A stretch of DNA of 64,000 nucleotides from Choristoneura fumiferana (GCF_025370935.1 NC_133472.1:21855875-21919874); one strand, 5' to 3'; positions 47,406-61,199 are shown, counted from the stretch's first letter. Notes: generated by a model from the letters alone, not told the origin. Made by a program: numbers and translations.

Positions 47406-47629
47406 CATATAGTGGACGTCCTACGGCTGATATGATGAATTCGAATCACCTTATGCGTGCCGTAATAATGAAGATACGATACAAGTAACAACATACATAT
47501 TGTACCAAATTAGTTTTAAATATTATGGATTATAAATATGTACCTATGTTAGTCTGTAACGTATTAATTGTATGGGCCAAGGTGCCTGAAATAAATGAAT
47601 TTATTATAATTTGTATTAGACTGTATGTA

Positions 47630-47749
47630 CAGTCAACGTCATAAATAAGTTATCACTTTTGTATGTCATGTTTGAAAAGCCATACGAAATTGTATAACGA
47701 CTGAAAGCGACAAGGTACAAAAGTGATCACTTATTTATGACGTTGACTG
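47630..47749. mobile_element. Foldback MITE, 120 bp, TA duplication
   Basis: The arms CAGTCAACGTCATAAATAAG and complement extend to ATCACTTTTGTA. TA flanks at 47628-47629 and 47750-47751. Confidence 0.82.
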
Positions 47750-48607
47750 TACTCACTGATATCAGGCGCTCAGAACTAGAGAATTATATTACCGTTATTA
47801 TTAAAATAAGGTCTCTGGAGCCGGAGGTTTCAAGGAATGATCCCCAATCAACAAAACAATTAAAACCTACTCAAAAAGGTTGGGGCTTATTTTTAAGCTT
47901 TTGTACCTGATCCCTTGGTAATAAATTTTGCAAATGCCTAAGGTGTCACAAGCAATAAGCGGGCGACTTTACACAGATATTTTTTTTCTAAAATATTATT
48001 GGGTAGGTATTAGCACAATCTAAAGAAACATGTTATTATGTTTTCAATTGTTGTGGAATCTACAGTGTAGAATATTGTATGCAAATAAATAGAGGACAAT
48101 TCGGACTCGCACTTTAAGGCATCCGTAACAGACAGACTGTACAATTAGATTATAATAAAGATCGATTACAAAAAGAGGAAATGTCCTGTGTTTTTACTTT
48201 TCTGATTATTTTTTATTAATTCTTGTTCTAGCGGCTACATTATACGTACACTGTTATTGTTCAAAAGAAAGAAAGATTTGACAGAGGGGGTTGTAAAGAG
48301 CGAGAGCAGTAGTATACCTACTTTTGGTCTCTTTGGGAATGCAACCCTAAAAAGGTACGGTAAAGGCACGAAGGGTACGGATGTAAGGTATCTTTATTTC
48401 GGAATTTGTATCCTATTCTAGAGCGATATGGCGGAAAACAGTTTGCCACAATATTGGAGTCGGCTAATAAGAGATACTCCCGTCGATAAAAGGCGAAGGT
48501 TATCGACTGACTGATTAAACGTAAAGTAAACCCGCCTGCTGTAGGTATGTACAAGTAAATCATAATAATGTTGTAAATCATATCGTAACAATAATAATTA
48601 TTATGAC

Positions 48608-48695
48608 AAATAAATTATAATTATTATGACACACCTTCAATGTGACAATAATATGTCATATTAAAGGTTGTGTCATAATAATTATAATTTATTTA
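48608..48695. repeat. Perfect-arm hairpin, AATTATAATTATTATGACAC
   Basis: Two AT-rich arms of about 30 bases enclose 28 bases. They are probably a small MITE; the interval 47760-48600 before it is without a gene. Confidence 0.6.
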
Positions 48696-48764
48696 TTTTA
48701 TGCTTTAAAAAGGCGTTTATACATTGTTTAAGTATAAAAACGTCTCTATCTCGGTCTGAGTACA

Positions 48765-49642
48765 GGAACAGAGTTCGAAGGCGATTCTCTTGAAAAGAGG
48801 CGTAAGACAGGGTGTGTCATATCTCCGAATCGGTTTACTGCCGCTTTGGAAGACGCCTTCATGATTCTGGAATGGAAAGGACTAGGCATCAATATCAACG
48901 ACGAATACATCACTCACCTTCGGTTTGCCGATAATATCGTGGTCATGGCAAAGTCGATGGAAGAACTCAGCATGATGCTCGAAGGCCTCAATCGAATCTC
49001 CCAACGGGTGGGCATCAAAATGAACAGGGACAAGACTAAGGTCATGTCGAATGTTCATGTGGTGTCTACCCCTGTTTTGGTTGAGGTTTCGGTTCTTGAG
49101 GTTGCTGATGCATATGTATACCTACCTAGGACAAACCGTCCAATTAGATAGGTCCAACTTCGAGAAGGAGGTCAATCGCTGAATCCAACTCGGATGGGCA
49201 GCGTTTTGGAAACTACGCAATGTCTATCTGTACATAATTCCTCAGCGTCTTAAGACGAAAGTCTTTAACCAATGTGTGTTGCAGTGATGACATATAGATC
49301 TGAGACATGGTGCTTCACTATAGGTATTATAAATACGCTCATAGTTGCTCAGCGAGCTATGGAGAGAGCTATATATGCTTGGGGTTTCTCTACGGGATCG
49401 AATCGGGCAGGCCATAAAGCACGGAGAACAGATGGCTGAAAGGTTCTCGAGTGGAGACCGCGGATCGGCAAGCGCAGCGTAAGACGTCCACCATCGAGAT
49501 GGACTGATGACCTGGTTAAAGTCGCGGGTTCACGTTGGATTCAAGCCGCTTCCAACCTAGGCAACTGGAGGTTTATGGGGGAGGCCTTTGTCTAGCAGTG
49601 GACGTCCCACGGCTGATATGATGATGATGATGATGATGATGA
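48765..49642 (+). pseudogene. RTE-like LINE, 3' half with dead reverse transcriptase
   Basis: A segment at 48770-49150 holds VISPNRFTAALEDAF, ITHLRFADNIVVMAKSMEEL and VGIKMNRDKTKVMSN. The catalytic FADD is FADN here, losing an Asp. Frameshifts follow, then QLGWAAFWKLRN, KVFNQCVLQ, AQRAMERAI, VLEWRPRIGKRS, a WTDDLVKVAGSRW block and a (GAT)n tail at 49621-49642. The 5' half is absent. The order matches RTE-clade ORF C-termini. Confidence 0.82.
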
Positions 49643-49904
49643 CATTATTTAACTAGACCATTAACAGTAAAAGTTCAGTGCGGTAGATCAAACTTCGAGA
49701 AATAGGTATCTCGGCGAATCCAGCTCGGTTGCGCAACGTCCGGGAAACTGCGCAATATCTCACCATAACCACTTACCTACTGAACTACTAATAACACCAA
49801 TATAATATGAAACAGCTTAACCAAAAATGCATTCACTGATAATATCAATAAAGTAAATAAAAAAAACCAATTGAATAAAAATTAACGAAACAGAGTAATC
49901 CATT

Positions 49905-50110
49905 TTTGTAGTATGGATACTAGGCAACGGATAAACATACTTACCTATATAGATAAATACATACTGACTTAAATACATACCTATTGAACGTCCAAGACCC
50001 GAGAACAAACATTCGTATTATTCATACAAATAACGGCCCCGGCCGGGAATCGAACCCGGAACCTCAAGCTTCGTAGTCAGGTTCTCTAACCACTTGGCCA
50101 TCCGGTCGTC
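49905..50110 (-). mobile_element. tRNA-derived SINE, head complete
   Basis: The head (about 50033-50110) reads, on the minus strand, TGGCCAAGTGGTTAGAG and GGTTCGATTCC. The body continues to the GTTGCCTAGTATCC block and is truncated there. Same family as 12117-12806. Confidence 0.75.
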
Positions 50111-50114
50111 AAAC

Positions 50115-52840
50115 TGTGTAAGTAAAGAATATAATTATTTATATGAATATTATTATTTTTAAATTACTTGCACTGTAAAACGAGTAGGTATAGCTCAAAT
50201 TACTCTTAATTATGTGTCAGTTCGTTATCCGGCTGTATCTTAAGTCTTTGGGGAAAAAATGGGAAGTATGGAAATACAGACACAGTATTATTCATATTTA
50301 ATGGTCATATGTGCACAGAGATGTATAAAAAGGCCTTTGTGATTTATAACAAAGTAATTGTAGTCTTTTCAGTATTGTTATGAAGTATTTTATAGGTAAT
50401 TATAATGCACAATACATTTTTAAACTAGATAGGTACATACTTGAAAGTTGAAACAACTTAATATGGAAATACAGTTAAAAAATAAAAGCATTCTATAAAA
50501 GTTACATTTTTTTTTTGTTGTACAGTCAGCAGCAAAAATATACATACGTTTGAAGTGCCAAAAATATGTATACCTACAGGACTAATAAAGGCCTTAACAT
50601 TAAGGTCATGTTGTTATGTACCATGGTTCAGTTCAATACGTCACAACAAGGCCGGTCAGTAGTATAGGAAAAATTTGCACGCAACATTAAGTGTCGTGGT
50701 GGCTGCCTTCCATGCAGATAATCGAGGTTCAAATCTGGAGGCGGCCTATCTTTTTCCTTGTTTGTTTTAGTTTCTTTACAACAGGAGAATAACGTGACTC
50801 GTTGAAATTCGAGTTATAATAGATCAAAATAAACCACCCTCGCAAATTGGTATTTATACCCGCATTAAGGTCATAACCGTCCTGGGAGATAAGTCAGCTG
50901 TTGTGCTGTGCATAAGAAATAATTACGGAAACTATTTATATTACGGAAATTGTTCTAATTTTGTTTTTAAGTGCCAGAAGAAATGAAAAGGGGTGTCTAG
51001 TTAATAAGCAAAATAGGGTGAAACAGATTCGTTTATGTATTTCCGCCATAAGCAACTACATATGAGTTTATTTGTTTTAGCCTAACGAACTGCCCTTTTT
51101 ATTATCCTTGGAACTCAATAATAGTTAGTGGTCGAGAGCTAGCCGGTGGCAATCAGGATTGGCAGGTTTCCTTACCGCCTACCCGCAAAAACCCTCCTGG
51201 CGTCCAACATTAGCTTATAAGTTATTTAATCTAAGATAGGTTTAGTTCTTCATATTTACAAGTTACAATATACATAGTTTGATAACTGATCATGATTAAG
51301 TCTTATTTATCCCACCGCAACCCATAACAATGTATACATATTTTTTGCACTTTGGCTATATTCATATCTTGATTGCTGACTGTCATTTGGCAACTTCATC
51401 CGTTTCTACACGACTGCCCAAAGAAAATGGACGATTAGTCGAGTCCGTTTCAATTTCGAATATGGCGAAAAAAGAGTTTTTCACAAAAATAATAATACAT
51501 AGGAATAGGACTATATTTTAGGACAGAACGGGTAGCCCCCAGTAAATTTCAAAAACGGTAATTAAAAATGTGTGCAATAAACAATTAGCCATATATCTGT
51601 ATAAATAATTTTCGTTTCACAATGAGACTTTTCGTAGTCAGTCACTTTGAAAAGTTAACTACAAGTCAACGTGATCCAACTTTTTGAACTTCACCAAAAT
51701 TCGAGTGTTCTCTGCACAGGATTCGTATAATTCGATTTCAGTAGGTATATGGCAGAATCTTGCAAATCCTCCGGCTGTGAATAGATCCTCACTTCGAAAT
51801 TTCAGGTTTTTTAGAAGACCAAGATATCTGACTAAGTTATAATTATCGGTTTTTTTTAATCCTTCGATATTCAATTTAAAGGTTTTAAAAATGTAACTAT
51901 AGCCCATAGAGAATTTAATGCGCAGAAAAACTCAATGTATTTAAAGACTTAATAACCCCCGCTCTACACTTCAGTAAAATTAAGCGGTTTTGTGTTAAAT
52001 GCCATAAAAGAGGTTTTGTATAAGTTTTTAAGATGTCTCAAATATGTATTCTATATAAAATAGTTTTTGAAAAATCTGTAATAGTAAATCTACACTGATA
52101 TAACAAAGACAAATTAGCATTGATCACTTTTTTACAAAACTATTTCGAGGAATAGGTTTATTAAATCGTTTTATAAAATTTTAGTTAGAAAATACTTAAT
52201 GGTCTGGTCGTATATGACCTTTGTTTGACTTTCATCGTAAATAAACGTTATGTAACTAAACCGCCTAATCATAATACTGCCAGGGGACAGAAGACACTAC
52301 GTTTTTTTAAAATAATTTGTGACGGGCAAAGATAAACGCAGTTTTTAACGCCATGGCTAGGTATAATTCCGGTAACCTATAAATAGGATAAACAATTTAA
52401 AACCCAACTAAAACCAAAATCCTAGAAATAAAAAAAAAACATTATTTTTTTGAGGCCAATGCCAATTAGTGGTAGCTTACTAGTTTGACCTATGGCCTTT
52501 GAAGCAAAGGATCGTTTTACTAATAGAAAGCTAATCTTATTCCCGCTAATTACCGCGGAACGCAGACCAAGTTTCGGGTAGGTAAAAGTTAGTAAAAGTA
52601 CCTAATTTATGTATCTACCTACATCAGATTTCATGCTAATTTTGTAGATAGGTAAAATTATTACAGCGGCAATCTGGAAGCGCGTCGTCATTACTTTTGA
52701 GGACGATTGTAACGAAAAGAAAATAGATTAATCTAATTGAAATAAATTAGGCCTAGAGCCTACGCATTTGCATGTTGACGTCAATCATTAATCCAATTCT
52801 CTGTATCCTGCCGTCTCCGTCTTCATCTTGCGACACCGTC
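50115..52840. other. Intergenic; one weak ORF at 51659-51907 (minus)
   Basis: The 82-codon minus frame (starts MGYSYIFKTFKLN) has balanced composition, unlike most chance frames here, but no splice signals or recognisable family. 52464-52520 resembles a SINE head fragment. No confident gene. Confidence 0.35.
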
Positions 52841-52842
52841 CA

Positions 52843-53556
52843 GGGGGCCTACCACGCACTCTTAATACGATTCAGTTTAGGCTCTAAACTGAACTGCATC
52901 GCTATTTCGTACCACGACGTTACTTTTGCGATTCAGTTAAAGCACGTTTCAGCGACAGCGATACAGACATTTTCATTCACTCACTTCAAGCGGTTTTCGT
53001 ACCATGACGCTTAACTTGAGTGGGAATTGAATCGCTTCAGTGTCAAATTTAGCGATTCAGTATAAGTTAATCATTCTGTCAATTTTTTTGGAATTTTAAG
53101 TGTTTTACTTGGAATATTTTAAAATTTCAAGAACTTTTAAACTTTTATTCAAGTTTTATAACTTTTCACTACATGACATTTTGCTTCTTAACTCCTCATT
53201 GATAAAACTAATTTTTCAGTGAGAAAAGAGACTCGTAGATTAGTGACAGCGTAAACATTTTATTTGTAATCAACACAACGGTTGCTAAGAACACGGAATG
53301 ACATAGAGTTATGGTTTTCCAAAATAAAGAGGTTTTAGTATACAATATTTGGTTTGCATATAGCGGCATCCCTTTCGCGACTTAGCGTTTCAGTTTCGGA
53401 CCAGAGACAATATCGGTCTTTCATTCACTTGTAAACCATTGAGACTCAGCTCTGAGAAATAAACGTCGTGGTACCAATTTCGACGATTCAGTTTAGGTGC
53501 CTAAATTGAACTGCTCTGCGTTTGGATCGTTTATGAAAAGATCATGGTAGGCCCCC
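52843..53556. mobile_element. 714-bp non-autonomous TIR element with subterminal palindromes
   Basis: The ends are GGGGGCCTACCACG and, on the complement of the right, GGGGGCCTACCATG. Each subterminal region has CGATTCAGTTTAGG next to CTAAACTGAACTG or its variant, plus CGTACCACGACG or its complement. A likely CAG duplication is at 52841-52843 and 53556-53558. The AT-rich core has no transposase. Confidence 0.7.
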
Positions 53557-53559
53557 AGG

Positions 53560-56540
53560 TATCTATTAGGTACTATTCGGTTTAATTGATACGGCTCCCT
53601 TAATTCATACTTCCAATTTTTTTTAATTTACGATAAAAGGTTTTACAAAAAGTAAATTATATACATACATAGTGTCTAAAACAATTAAATACATGGTTAT
53701 GTAAATTTTACTGAACGCAGTAAAGGTTATGTATGCATCGTTAGTTTTGATTCAAGATGCAGTTTCTTTGACGCCGTACACTTTGAATGTTGATAAATTT
53801 ACGGAAACAATTTTCTAAAATAATAAAAAAAACCTAAAAAGCATTTACAGGGTCAACAGTCAACGTAACCTAACCACCTGCTGAGATGTTACGAACGTCT
53901 TTCACTTCATACAAATAGAAATCATCTTGTTTAAACTGTGAGCGAAAACTTCATTGGCTTATATGTCGCTATCTATGGTCGCATATAGTATAAATGTCAA
54001 AATCAGCCAAATAAGTTCGTATCAAATGAATCTGTCGCTAAAGTCGAACTTTCAAATTGACCCACACGTCTATTGGCATTATTACTTTATTTTTATTTTT
54101 GTATATTTGTAACGCTTAAACTCAAAAGCAACTGGATCGATGTCAAAAATTCTTTCACCATTAGAATGCTCTGAAAAACCTGTCTCTACTTCGCGCAAGT
54201 TTAATCTTCAAAAATATCTCTAATCAAGTGCACTTCACATATATTTATCAGCTCCATTTCCCAAAAACTATAGTCGCGCGAAGCTGGGGCGCATCGCTGA
54301 TAAATTAATTATTTTTAAATATATTACATGTATTACGTAGGTCAATTTTCACAGAGACTGCAACAGAGACATAACAATAAGTTCCTCCTTCGTTAAAAAC
54401 ATAAATTAATAAACTGATGACAAAGTAATGGGAAACTTTTCATACCCATTATTTTTCCTCGTAATTCTAAAATCAACCATATCTTAGCATTGAACTGAAT
54501 ATTTGCACTATAAAGTGTACATTAATAAGATATAGTTTTCATGTACAATAATTAACAAAAATAAATAAAAATGGAATATTTTGATGTGGCCAATTTAAAT
54601 GGGAGGTGCATCGCGTGATTACTTACGTATAATGTATGTACCTATGTATTTAGACTCTTTATTGCACATAATAATAAAATACAAATTAATACAAATACAC
54701 AGAAAGGAGAGCAAAGGCGAGCTTATCCCTAAAAAGGGTCCATAATTAGCACACAAATTTCAACATAACAATATTACGATAAGAAAATAATAAGAATTTA
54801 TACAAGAATAAAAGCGTGCTCTATCGCACATACCTACTACCTACTCCGAGTACTTACCGCAATAAACCATTTAATATACCAGCATCATTTCTGGAAAAAG
54901 GATTATAAAACATCATTAGAAATTTTATGAATGGTTAAAAAAGTCGAATTCAGGTGTTGGCTACATATTTTGCTGGGGCTTTTCTAGTCGTAGTATGTGA
55001 TGCCCATTTTGGTGGTACCGTAGTAAACCGGGATTTATTTGTACCACCACATTTTCTTTTTAACTTGCTCTGTAAACGGCCCGGCTAATGTAATGGCTCT
55101 GTATATCCTTGTTGAAGGGAGGGCAGGCCCGTTAATACTGTTCGCGTTTAAACGAGACGTATTGGCTTTTCTCGGACCCTATATCTATTAAGTCAGGTAC
55201 AAAGCTGCGTTGAAAAAGAACTCTTAAATAGCAGTCGTTTTTTTGAACCAACATTAAGTATTTGTAGCTTCTAATTTTCTATCCGAGTTAAAATACAGTG
55301 TACTCAATTCGGACTAGGACTAGGTCTATTCAGTCGTTTCAATTTTGTACAATGGACAAAAAGCGAAGCGAATAAAATGGGAGGTTGGCCCAGTTTTTTA
55401 TTAAATTCAACACAATAATAATTTTCTGTGCTTTACCAAATTCTTATTAGGCATCGCGGCTATCCTCGTGAATCTCGTAATACTGGAATTAGACACATTA
55501 ACTGTTAATTATCAATATTTCTATTTGAGCTTTATTTAATGTTTTATTTTAGTAAGTATCTCCAAAAAATATGTAGCGATTCACATGTCGTTCTTTCAAT
55601 AGCGAGGGAGCGGGGAAAGTGTAAGCCTTTTACTGATAAACATGATGTACCTACATCGACTATGCCGTTCTAAATGACAACCGGTTCTGCATAATAAGGC
55701 CCAAGTAAATCATGATCTTGTTTGTCGTGTAGGTATGTACTTGGATATTTTGCGGTCTTCTCGGTCTTAGTTACTACAACGCGATATAACTAGTACCTAA
55801 ACATTTCTATAAATAAAAACAGACTTGAGTCCAGAATTTTACATTTTCATTTAAATTAATCGTATTTTAAAGTTATCACGAAATTAGCCTTTGCCCTCGC
55901 TCGCCTGAACTATTAAAAGTCTGGCATCAGGATTGAAATTCTGGGATTTTAGTAAATTGTCATGGGAATTCTTAAATTACATAATAGTGTTTATTTGCGT
56001 TATATGAAGAACACACGTGCAGAATTCCATATCTACTAACCTAGCTACAAAACAAGCTAAATTTATAATTTTAATATAATTTGAATAGAAGTTAATATAC
56101 TCGTTTCGTCTTAAGTCTATGAAAGACCGCGTAGGTACATAGTTCACTAAGTCGTGGTGTCACCAACAAGAAAAAGGTTCGCTACTTTGGTCCGTTGAGA
56201 AGTTTTTAAAAAGACCTCATTAAAAGTTATCAAAGGAATTAATAAGGGGTCAAAAATTAATCCGCTCTGTAAAACAAGTTTCACAAGAGCTGATGTAATG
56301 GAACGCTAAAATGATCCAAACTAGGTAATGCGAATTAAATTGAATAGCGCCCTTGTACAAAAGTCCTTTTATTTTAGTACCTAGCTATAGTTATTCCGAC
56401 TACGGCAGAGCAAAATAAGAGGGTTATAATGTTAGTATTCTAAGTGTAAATACAGTAGGTATGTTTATTCTTTTGTGGTGCATTAGAAGTTAAAGGTGGG
56501 CGAGACTGAACTGAATGATTTGAACGCCGCGACGTTACAG
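53560..56540. other. Intergenic; LINE-tail repeat at 54655-54745
   Basis: 54655-54745 (GACTCTTTATTGCACATAAT) is a third copy of the LINE-like 3' end seen at 17605 and 34655. No gene is evident on either strand. Confidence 0.45.
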
Positions 56541-56544
56541 TCTA

Positions 56545-57860
56545 TTTTTTAGGGTTTCGGATCAAAATGGCAAAAACGGAACCCTTATGGTTACGCCATG
56601 TCTGTTTGTCTCTCAGTCCATCTGTCCGTCCGCGGCTTTGCTCCGAGACTATCAATGCTAGAAAGCTGTAATTTTGAACGGATATAATGTAGTAATAGTG
56701 CTAGCGGTACCCACCGAAATTCAGTAAAAAGCTGCACACGGTGTTCATCATCATCATCAGCCGGAAGTCGTCCACTGCTGAACAAAGGCCTCCCCCTTAG
56801 ACCGCCACAGTACATACAATGAACGACAACTTCAGGATGGTAGGTAGAAAGTATATCAAACTTACAAGGAAAACAATAACGGCTAAGATTGCTTGAGAAT
56901 TATTTAGCGTTATGCAATAAGCGATCAAGCGACTTATGAGTTTGAAATTTTAAATTTAAATCAGTTGCTGTAAGTGCATTTTTTGAGTTAAAGTACAATT
57001 TTACCAGTTGTAGAAGTGTACATAATAATTACAAGTAAAAATAAATTGCGATATGTATTTAAGTTTTAAATTATTTACTTCCGCTTAATTCTTTATAGCA
57101 CTAAATGATCAGGCTAATTTATTTGTAATAACGCAGAATTTCGCTTGATTCTTTAATGCTTTTTTTTAGGTGGAATATAAAACAGAATAAGATTTCAATA
57201 CATTTTAATGTAAGTCAAATAAATACTGTTAAATGTATGATTTGTAACTTAAAAATTCCGACAAATTTTGTGAAAAGCGTCAATATGGCTTGGTTTTAAG
57301 CACAAGTGATTTTTAATTGGTGGCCAGAATATGAAAGCGATAAAGACGATCATACTGAATAACTTTTGCCAAGGGCCAATAAAATCAGCTATTCCTCTGC
57401 AGCGGGGAGTTAGACAAGGAGATGTGATCTCTCCGAAACTGTAGATCGCTGCATCGGAGGATGCAGGTTCTGGCTTATCAAGATTAATGGCGAGTCACGA
57501 CGATATTGTAGTCATGGCTGAGACCATGGACTCAGTATGACCTCAAATTGGATTTACTAGTAGTAAAGTAATATTAAAGTTGCCTGAACATGGACAAGAC
57601 GAAGTAAACCAATTCAATAACGGCTCGACAAATTCGTTATTGAGAATTTATTCTATAGTCGAGTACATAATTAGAATCGACCTGTCGAAATTGCATTATT
57701 TGTAGCTTAAGATATTCGTTGTTTAAGAGTAAGCAAATAAACTTCGAAGATTCCGTACATGATACGAAATCCTTAGAAAAATATTACTTGATTTTCTTGT
57801 AATGGCTACAGAATCCTATCTTGGGCGTGTCCAACACGCTCTTGGCCGGTTTTAGTCTTA
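56545..57860 (+). repeat. GGTTCCGTAG-type repeat (copy B), broken by RTE fragments
   Basis: The start (AACGGAACCCTTATGGTTAC) and the end (CTTGGGCGTGTCCAACACGC) match copy A. Within it are a reversed RTE tail (56743-56820, ATCATCATCATCAGCC) and a forward reverse-transcriptase scrap (57395-57545). Confidence 0.6.
57395..57545 (+). pseudogene. RTE-like reverse-transcriptase scrap
   Basis: LQRGVRQGDVISPKL is followed, after deletions, by INGES and DDIVVMAETMDS. These are the motifs flanking the catalytic site in the copies at 48765 and 62870. Confidence 0.65.
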
Positions 57861-58192
57861 AAATATGACAATCTAATCATTGAATGTGTAACTTTGTAAA
57901 ATAATTTTATGAAACAGAACGTAAACTTATATTGCTCAGGTAAAAAATGTTTCAATCACTTTCCGCTGGGAAGCAGCTGCAGCTTAATGTAAAGTTCAAC
58001 GCAGCCAAATGAGGAAACCTACGGCCCTATAAAATTTACATCCTGTGTTTTACGTCGCGTTTAATAATGTTAAGAGTACCTACCGCTAGTACGGCGGGGT
58101 GGAAAACTGAGCCTTCAAATTTACGAATATTTTAAGTAAAAGTTGATTTTTAGTTGTTGTATATTACATTTTTGGGTGGAAGCGTCTTCGCG

Positions 58193-59009
58193 GAATTAAT
58201 GCTTGTATAAGCTGACCAATAACTACGCAGCCCCAGAGCGGATTGGTAGCTAGCCTCAGATTGAATTAATGCTTGTATAAGCTGACCAATATAACTACGC
58301 AGCCCCAGAGCGGATTGGTAACTAGCCTCAGATTGAATTAATGCTTGTATAAGCTGACCAATAACTACGCAGCCCCAGAGCGGATTGGTAACTAGCCTCA
58401 GATTGAATTAATGCTTGTATAAGCTGTAACTAGAGCGGATTGGTAACTAGCCTCAGATTGAATTAATGCTTGTATAAGCTGCACGCCCCAGAGCGGATTG
58501 GTAACTAGCCTCAGATTGAATTAATGCTTGTATAAGCTGACCAATAACTACGCAGCCCCAGAGCGGATTGGTAACTAGCCTCAGATTGAATTAATGCTTG
58601 TATAAGCTGACCAATAACTACGCAGCCCCAGAGCGGATTGGTAACTAGCCTCAGATTGAATTAATGCTTGTATAAGCTGACCAATAACTACGCAGCCCCA
58701 GAGCGGATTGGTAACTAGCCTCAGATTGAATTAATGCTTGTATAAGCTGACCAATATAACTACGCAGCCCCAGAGCGGATTGGTAACTAGCCTCAGATTG
58801 AATTAATGCTTGTATAAGCTGACCAATATAACTACGCAGCCCCAGAGCGGATTGGTAACTAGCCTCAGATTGAATTAATGCTTGTATAAGCTGACCAATA
58901 TAACTACGCAGCCCCAGAGCGGATTGGTAACTAGCCTCAGATTGAATTAATGCTTGTATAAGCTGACCAATATAACTACGGAGCCCTAGAGCGGATTGGT
59001 AACTAGCCT
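58193..59009. repeat. Satellite array, 12 units of about 70-72 bp
   Basis: Units start at 58193, 58263, 58335, 58405, 58460, 58518, 58588, 58658, 58728, 58800, 58872 and 58944. Most are 70 bp (ACCAATAACTACG) or 72 bp (ACCAATATAACTACG); two carry deletions (55 and 58 bp). Each holds the hairpin-like GCTTGTATAAGC and the pair CCAAT/ATTGG. The last unit runs into a reversed Helitron-like repeat. The units abut without unique spacers, so it is not a CRISPR array. Confidence 0.95.
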
Positions 59010-59234
59010 CGCCTTACCCGCGACTCCGTCCGCATATAATACGGTTATCGTTATCCCGCGGGAACTATGCCATTTTTCGGCATAAAAACTATCCTATGTT
59101 CTTCCCCAGGACTCAAACTATCTGTATACCGAATTTCATCTAAATCGCTTCAGCGGTTTAGACGTGATGAAGTAACAAACACATAAACAAAAAAAACAGA
59201 CTTACAATCTTTCGCATTTATAATATTAGTGGGA
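59009..59234 (-). repeat. Helitron-like repeat, near complete
   Basis: Reversed copy. It runs from the ACTAATATTATAAATGCGAA 5' end, through AAACCGCTGAAGCGATTTAG, to a GCGGACGGAGTCGCGGGTAA 3' hairpin that lacks CTAG because the satellite takes over. Confidence 0.65.
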
Positions 59235-59957
59235 TGTATAGTTTAAATTCAAATGATAATCAGTTCATGCATCCTGTTCCTGGTCTCATACGGAATTAAA
59301 TAAATTATAAATGAATGTGCTAATAAGTGGTAGGCAAGGCAAGTACTTCAAATTTTGCAACCTGTACATAAACGGAGGCTCAATTATAGCTTAATAAATC
59401 GGCCAAGTGCGTGTCGGCCTACGGGCAGTGTAGAGCTCCGTACTAAGATGAGGTAAATATTTTAATCGACTTATTAGTACTCTTTTACTTTTAAGGCTTA
59501 TTTAGCCGTTACAGTTTTTATTTTAAATTCATATAAGTACCTACTACATTAATGTTTTTTTTAAAAACATTTCTATAATCGGTTTGACTTGTTTGATATA
59601 ACACTTTGAGGCTTAATGTTTTGCAAACGAACTCCTAAATCGAAAAATGGTCTTGGCAATAGCAAAACTCATTAATGTTTTTCAAAGATTTGTCAAACTA
59701 TGTCCCACATAGCAGGCGGGGCGGGCCTGCGAGGCCGGCGCACCCTTATTAATTAAGATTATTGTAAGCGCGGACTAAACCGCGCGATCTCGCCAACTAT
59801 TGCATAAACCTGCTATAGGTTTTTAATAGCGGCTAAAAATGTAAAAGCATGTGGAAATCTAATACATAACATAAATAAATAAAAAAAACATGTCTTTCAG
59901 ATATTCATGGGGCAGAAGCTCACACGGAGAGTCTGATGGTACTATATTACAATATAA

Positions 59958-60415
59958 AAAACCGACCAAGAGCGTGTCGGACACGCCCAGAATAGGGTTC
60001 CGTAGCCATTACGAAAAAATTAAGTAATATTTTTCTAAGGATTTCGTATTTTATACGGAATCTTCCAAGTTTAGGTATATTTTATACCTTAGGCTGCTAT
60101 TTACTCTTAAACTACTAATAATTCTCAAGCAAACTTAGCCGTTATAATTTTCCTAGAAAGTTTGATATACTTACTACCATTCTGAATTTTTCAAATTTTT
60201 CCACCCACAGGTTTAGATTTTAGAAGGGAGGGGGGGGGGGACGCTCGATTTTAATGAAAATTTGCACTTTAAACTTGAATATTTCGCAAAAAAAACACTG
60301 AATCGAAAAATCGTCGGTTCGGTTTTAAAACACATATCCAACGATACCCCACACCATAGGGTTGGATGAGAAAAAAAAAATCACCCCCACTTTACGTCTA
60401 TGGGAAGTAGGTACC
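59958..60415 (-). repeat. GGTTCCGTAG-type repeat (copy C)
   Basis: Reversed copy beginning GACCAAGAGCGTGTCGGACA. It is uninterrupted at the place where copy A carries the 411-bp element, so it gives the empty site. It contains an 11-G run at about 60228-60240. The stretch 60420-61190 that follows has no supported gene. Confidence 0.65.
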
Positions 60416-61199
60416 CTAAAAAGAAATCGGAGTGGATGAAAAAAATAAATAACACTGTTATTACCGAAATTGAAGAGGTTTATTTTTCAGCGATAAAGCT
60501 CAACATTTTCAGCTATATCGCTAAATGTCACGATTTGTCGCTTTACCAGCTTTTTGACCAGATTTATCGCTGCAAACGAGCGACTAGCGACTGCATGTGG
60601 TCCCACCTTAAGCGGCCAACAAAGGCAAACTATAGCCGTGGTAGGAGTGTAACTGTGTATGTGTGTGTGTGAGTGTATTTATAAGCGTATGGGTGTATGT
60701 GTGTCCTGGTGGTCTTAGGTTCGAGGTGTCACAAAGTACCAACAGCTCGCTTCAAGCTGCTCTACGATGAGTCGATGACTGACTGCACTGGTGACACCAC
60801 AACACCAGCAGGCGATGGTTTGCACATCACTACACCTATATTATTATCATTATTATTAATTACCTTGGAGAAGTGCTCTGTGAGAGTTTTGATCGGTAAT
60901 GTTACTAAACCAAAACTGCATTTTAAATATAATTAGTTTGATAAGTCGATAACACTTGCTAATAATGTGTGAGTAATTGTGGCCTTGATAACTGCTTGCG
61001 TTTTTTACTTGAGAACATCCAAAAATCTCCACGAAATAATCACAACGAAAAATCGCAAAGTTATTTCTCGCACGGCCGAAGCGCCTATCGCAGCGCGCGT
61101 TTTCGTAACGCAACGTTGCGTCAGTTGTATCAAAAGTACAATTAGTAGGTAGTACTACAGTACAAAGGATTGACACACTTCTTATTACTTACTCATTTC

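Noticed and set aside
58193..59009. CRISPR-like array
   Set aside because: The repeats abut directly with no unique spacers and the host is a eukaryote; it is a tandem satellite.
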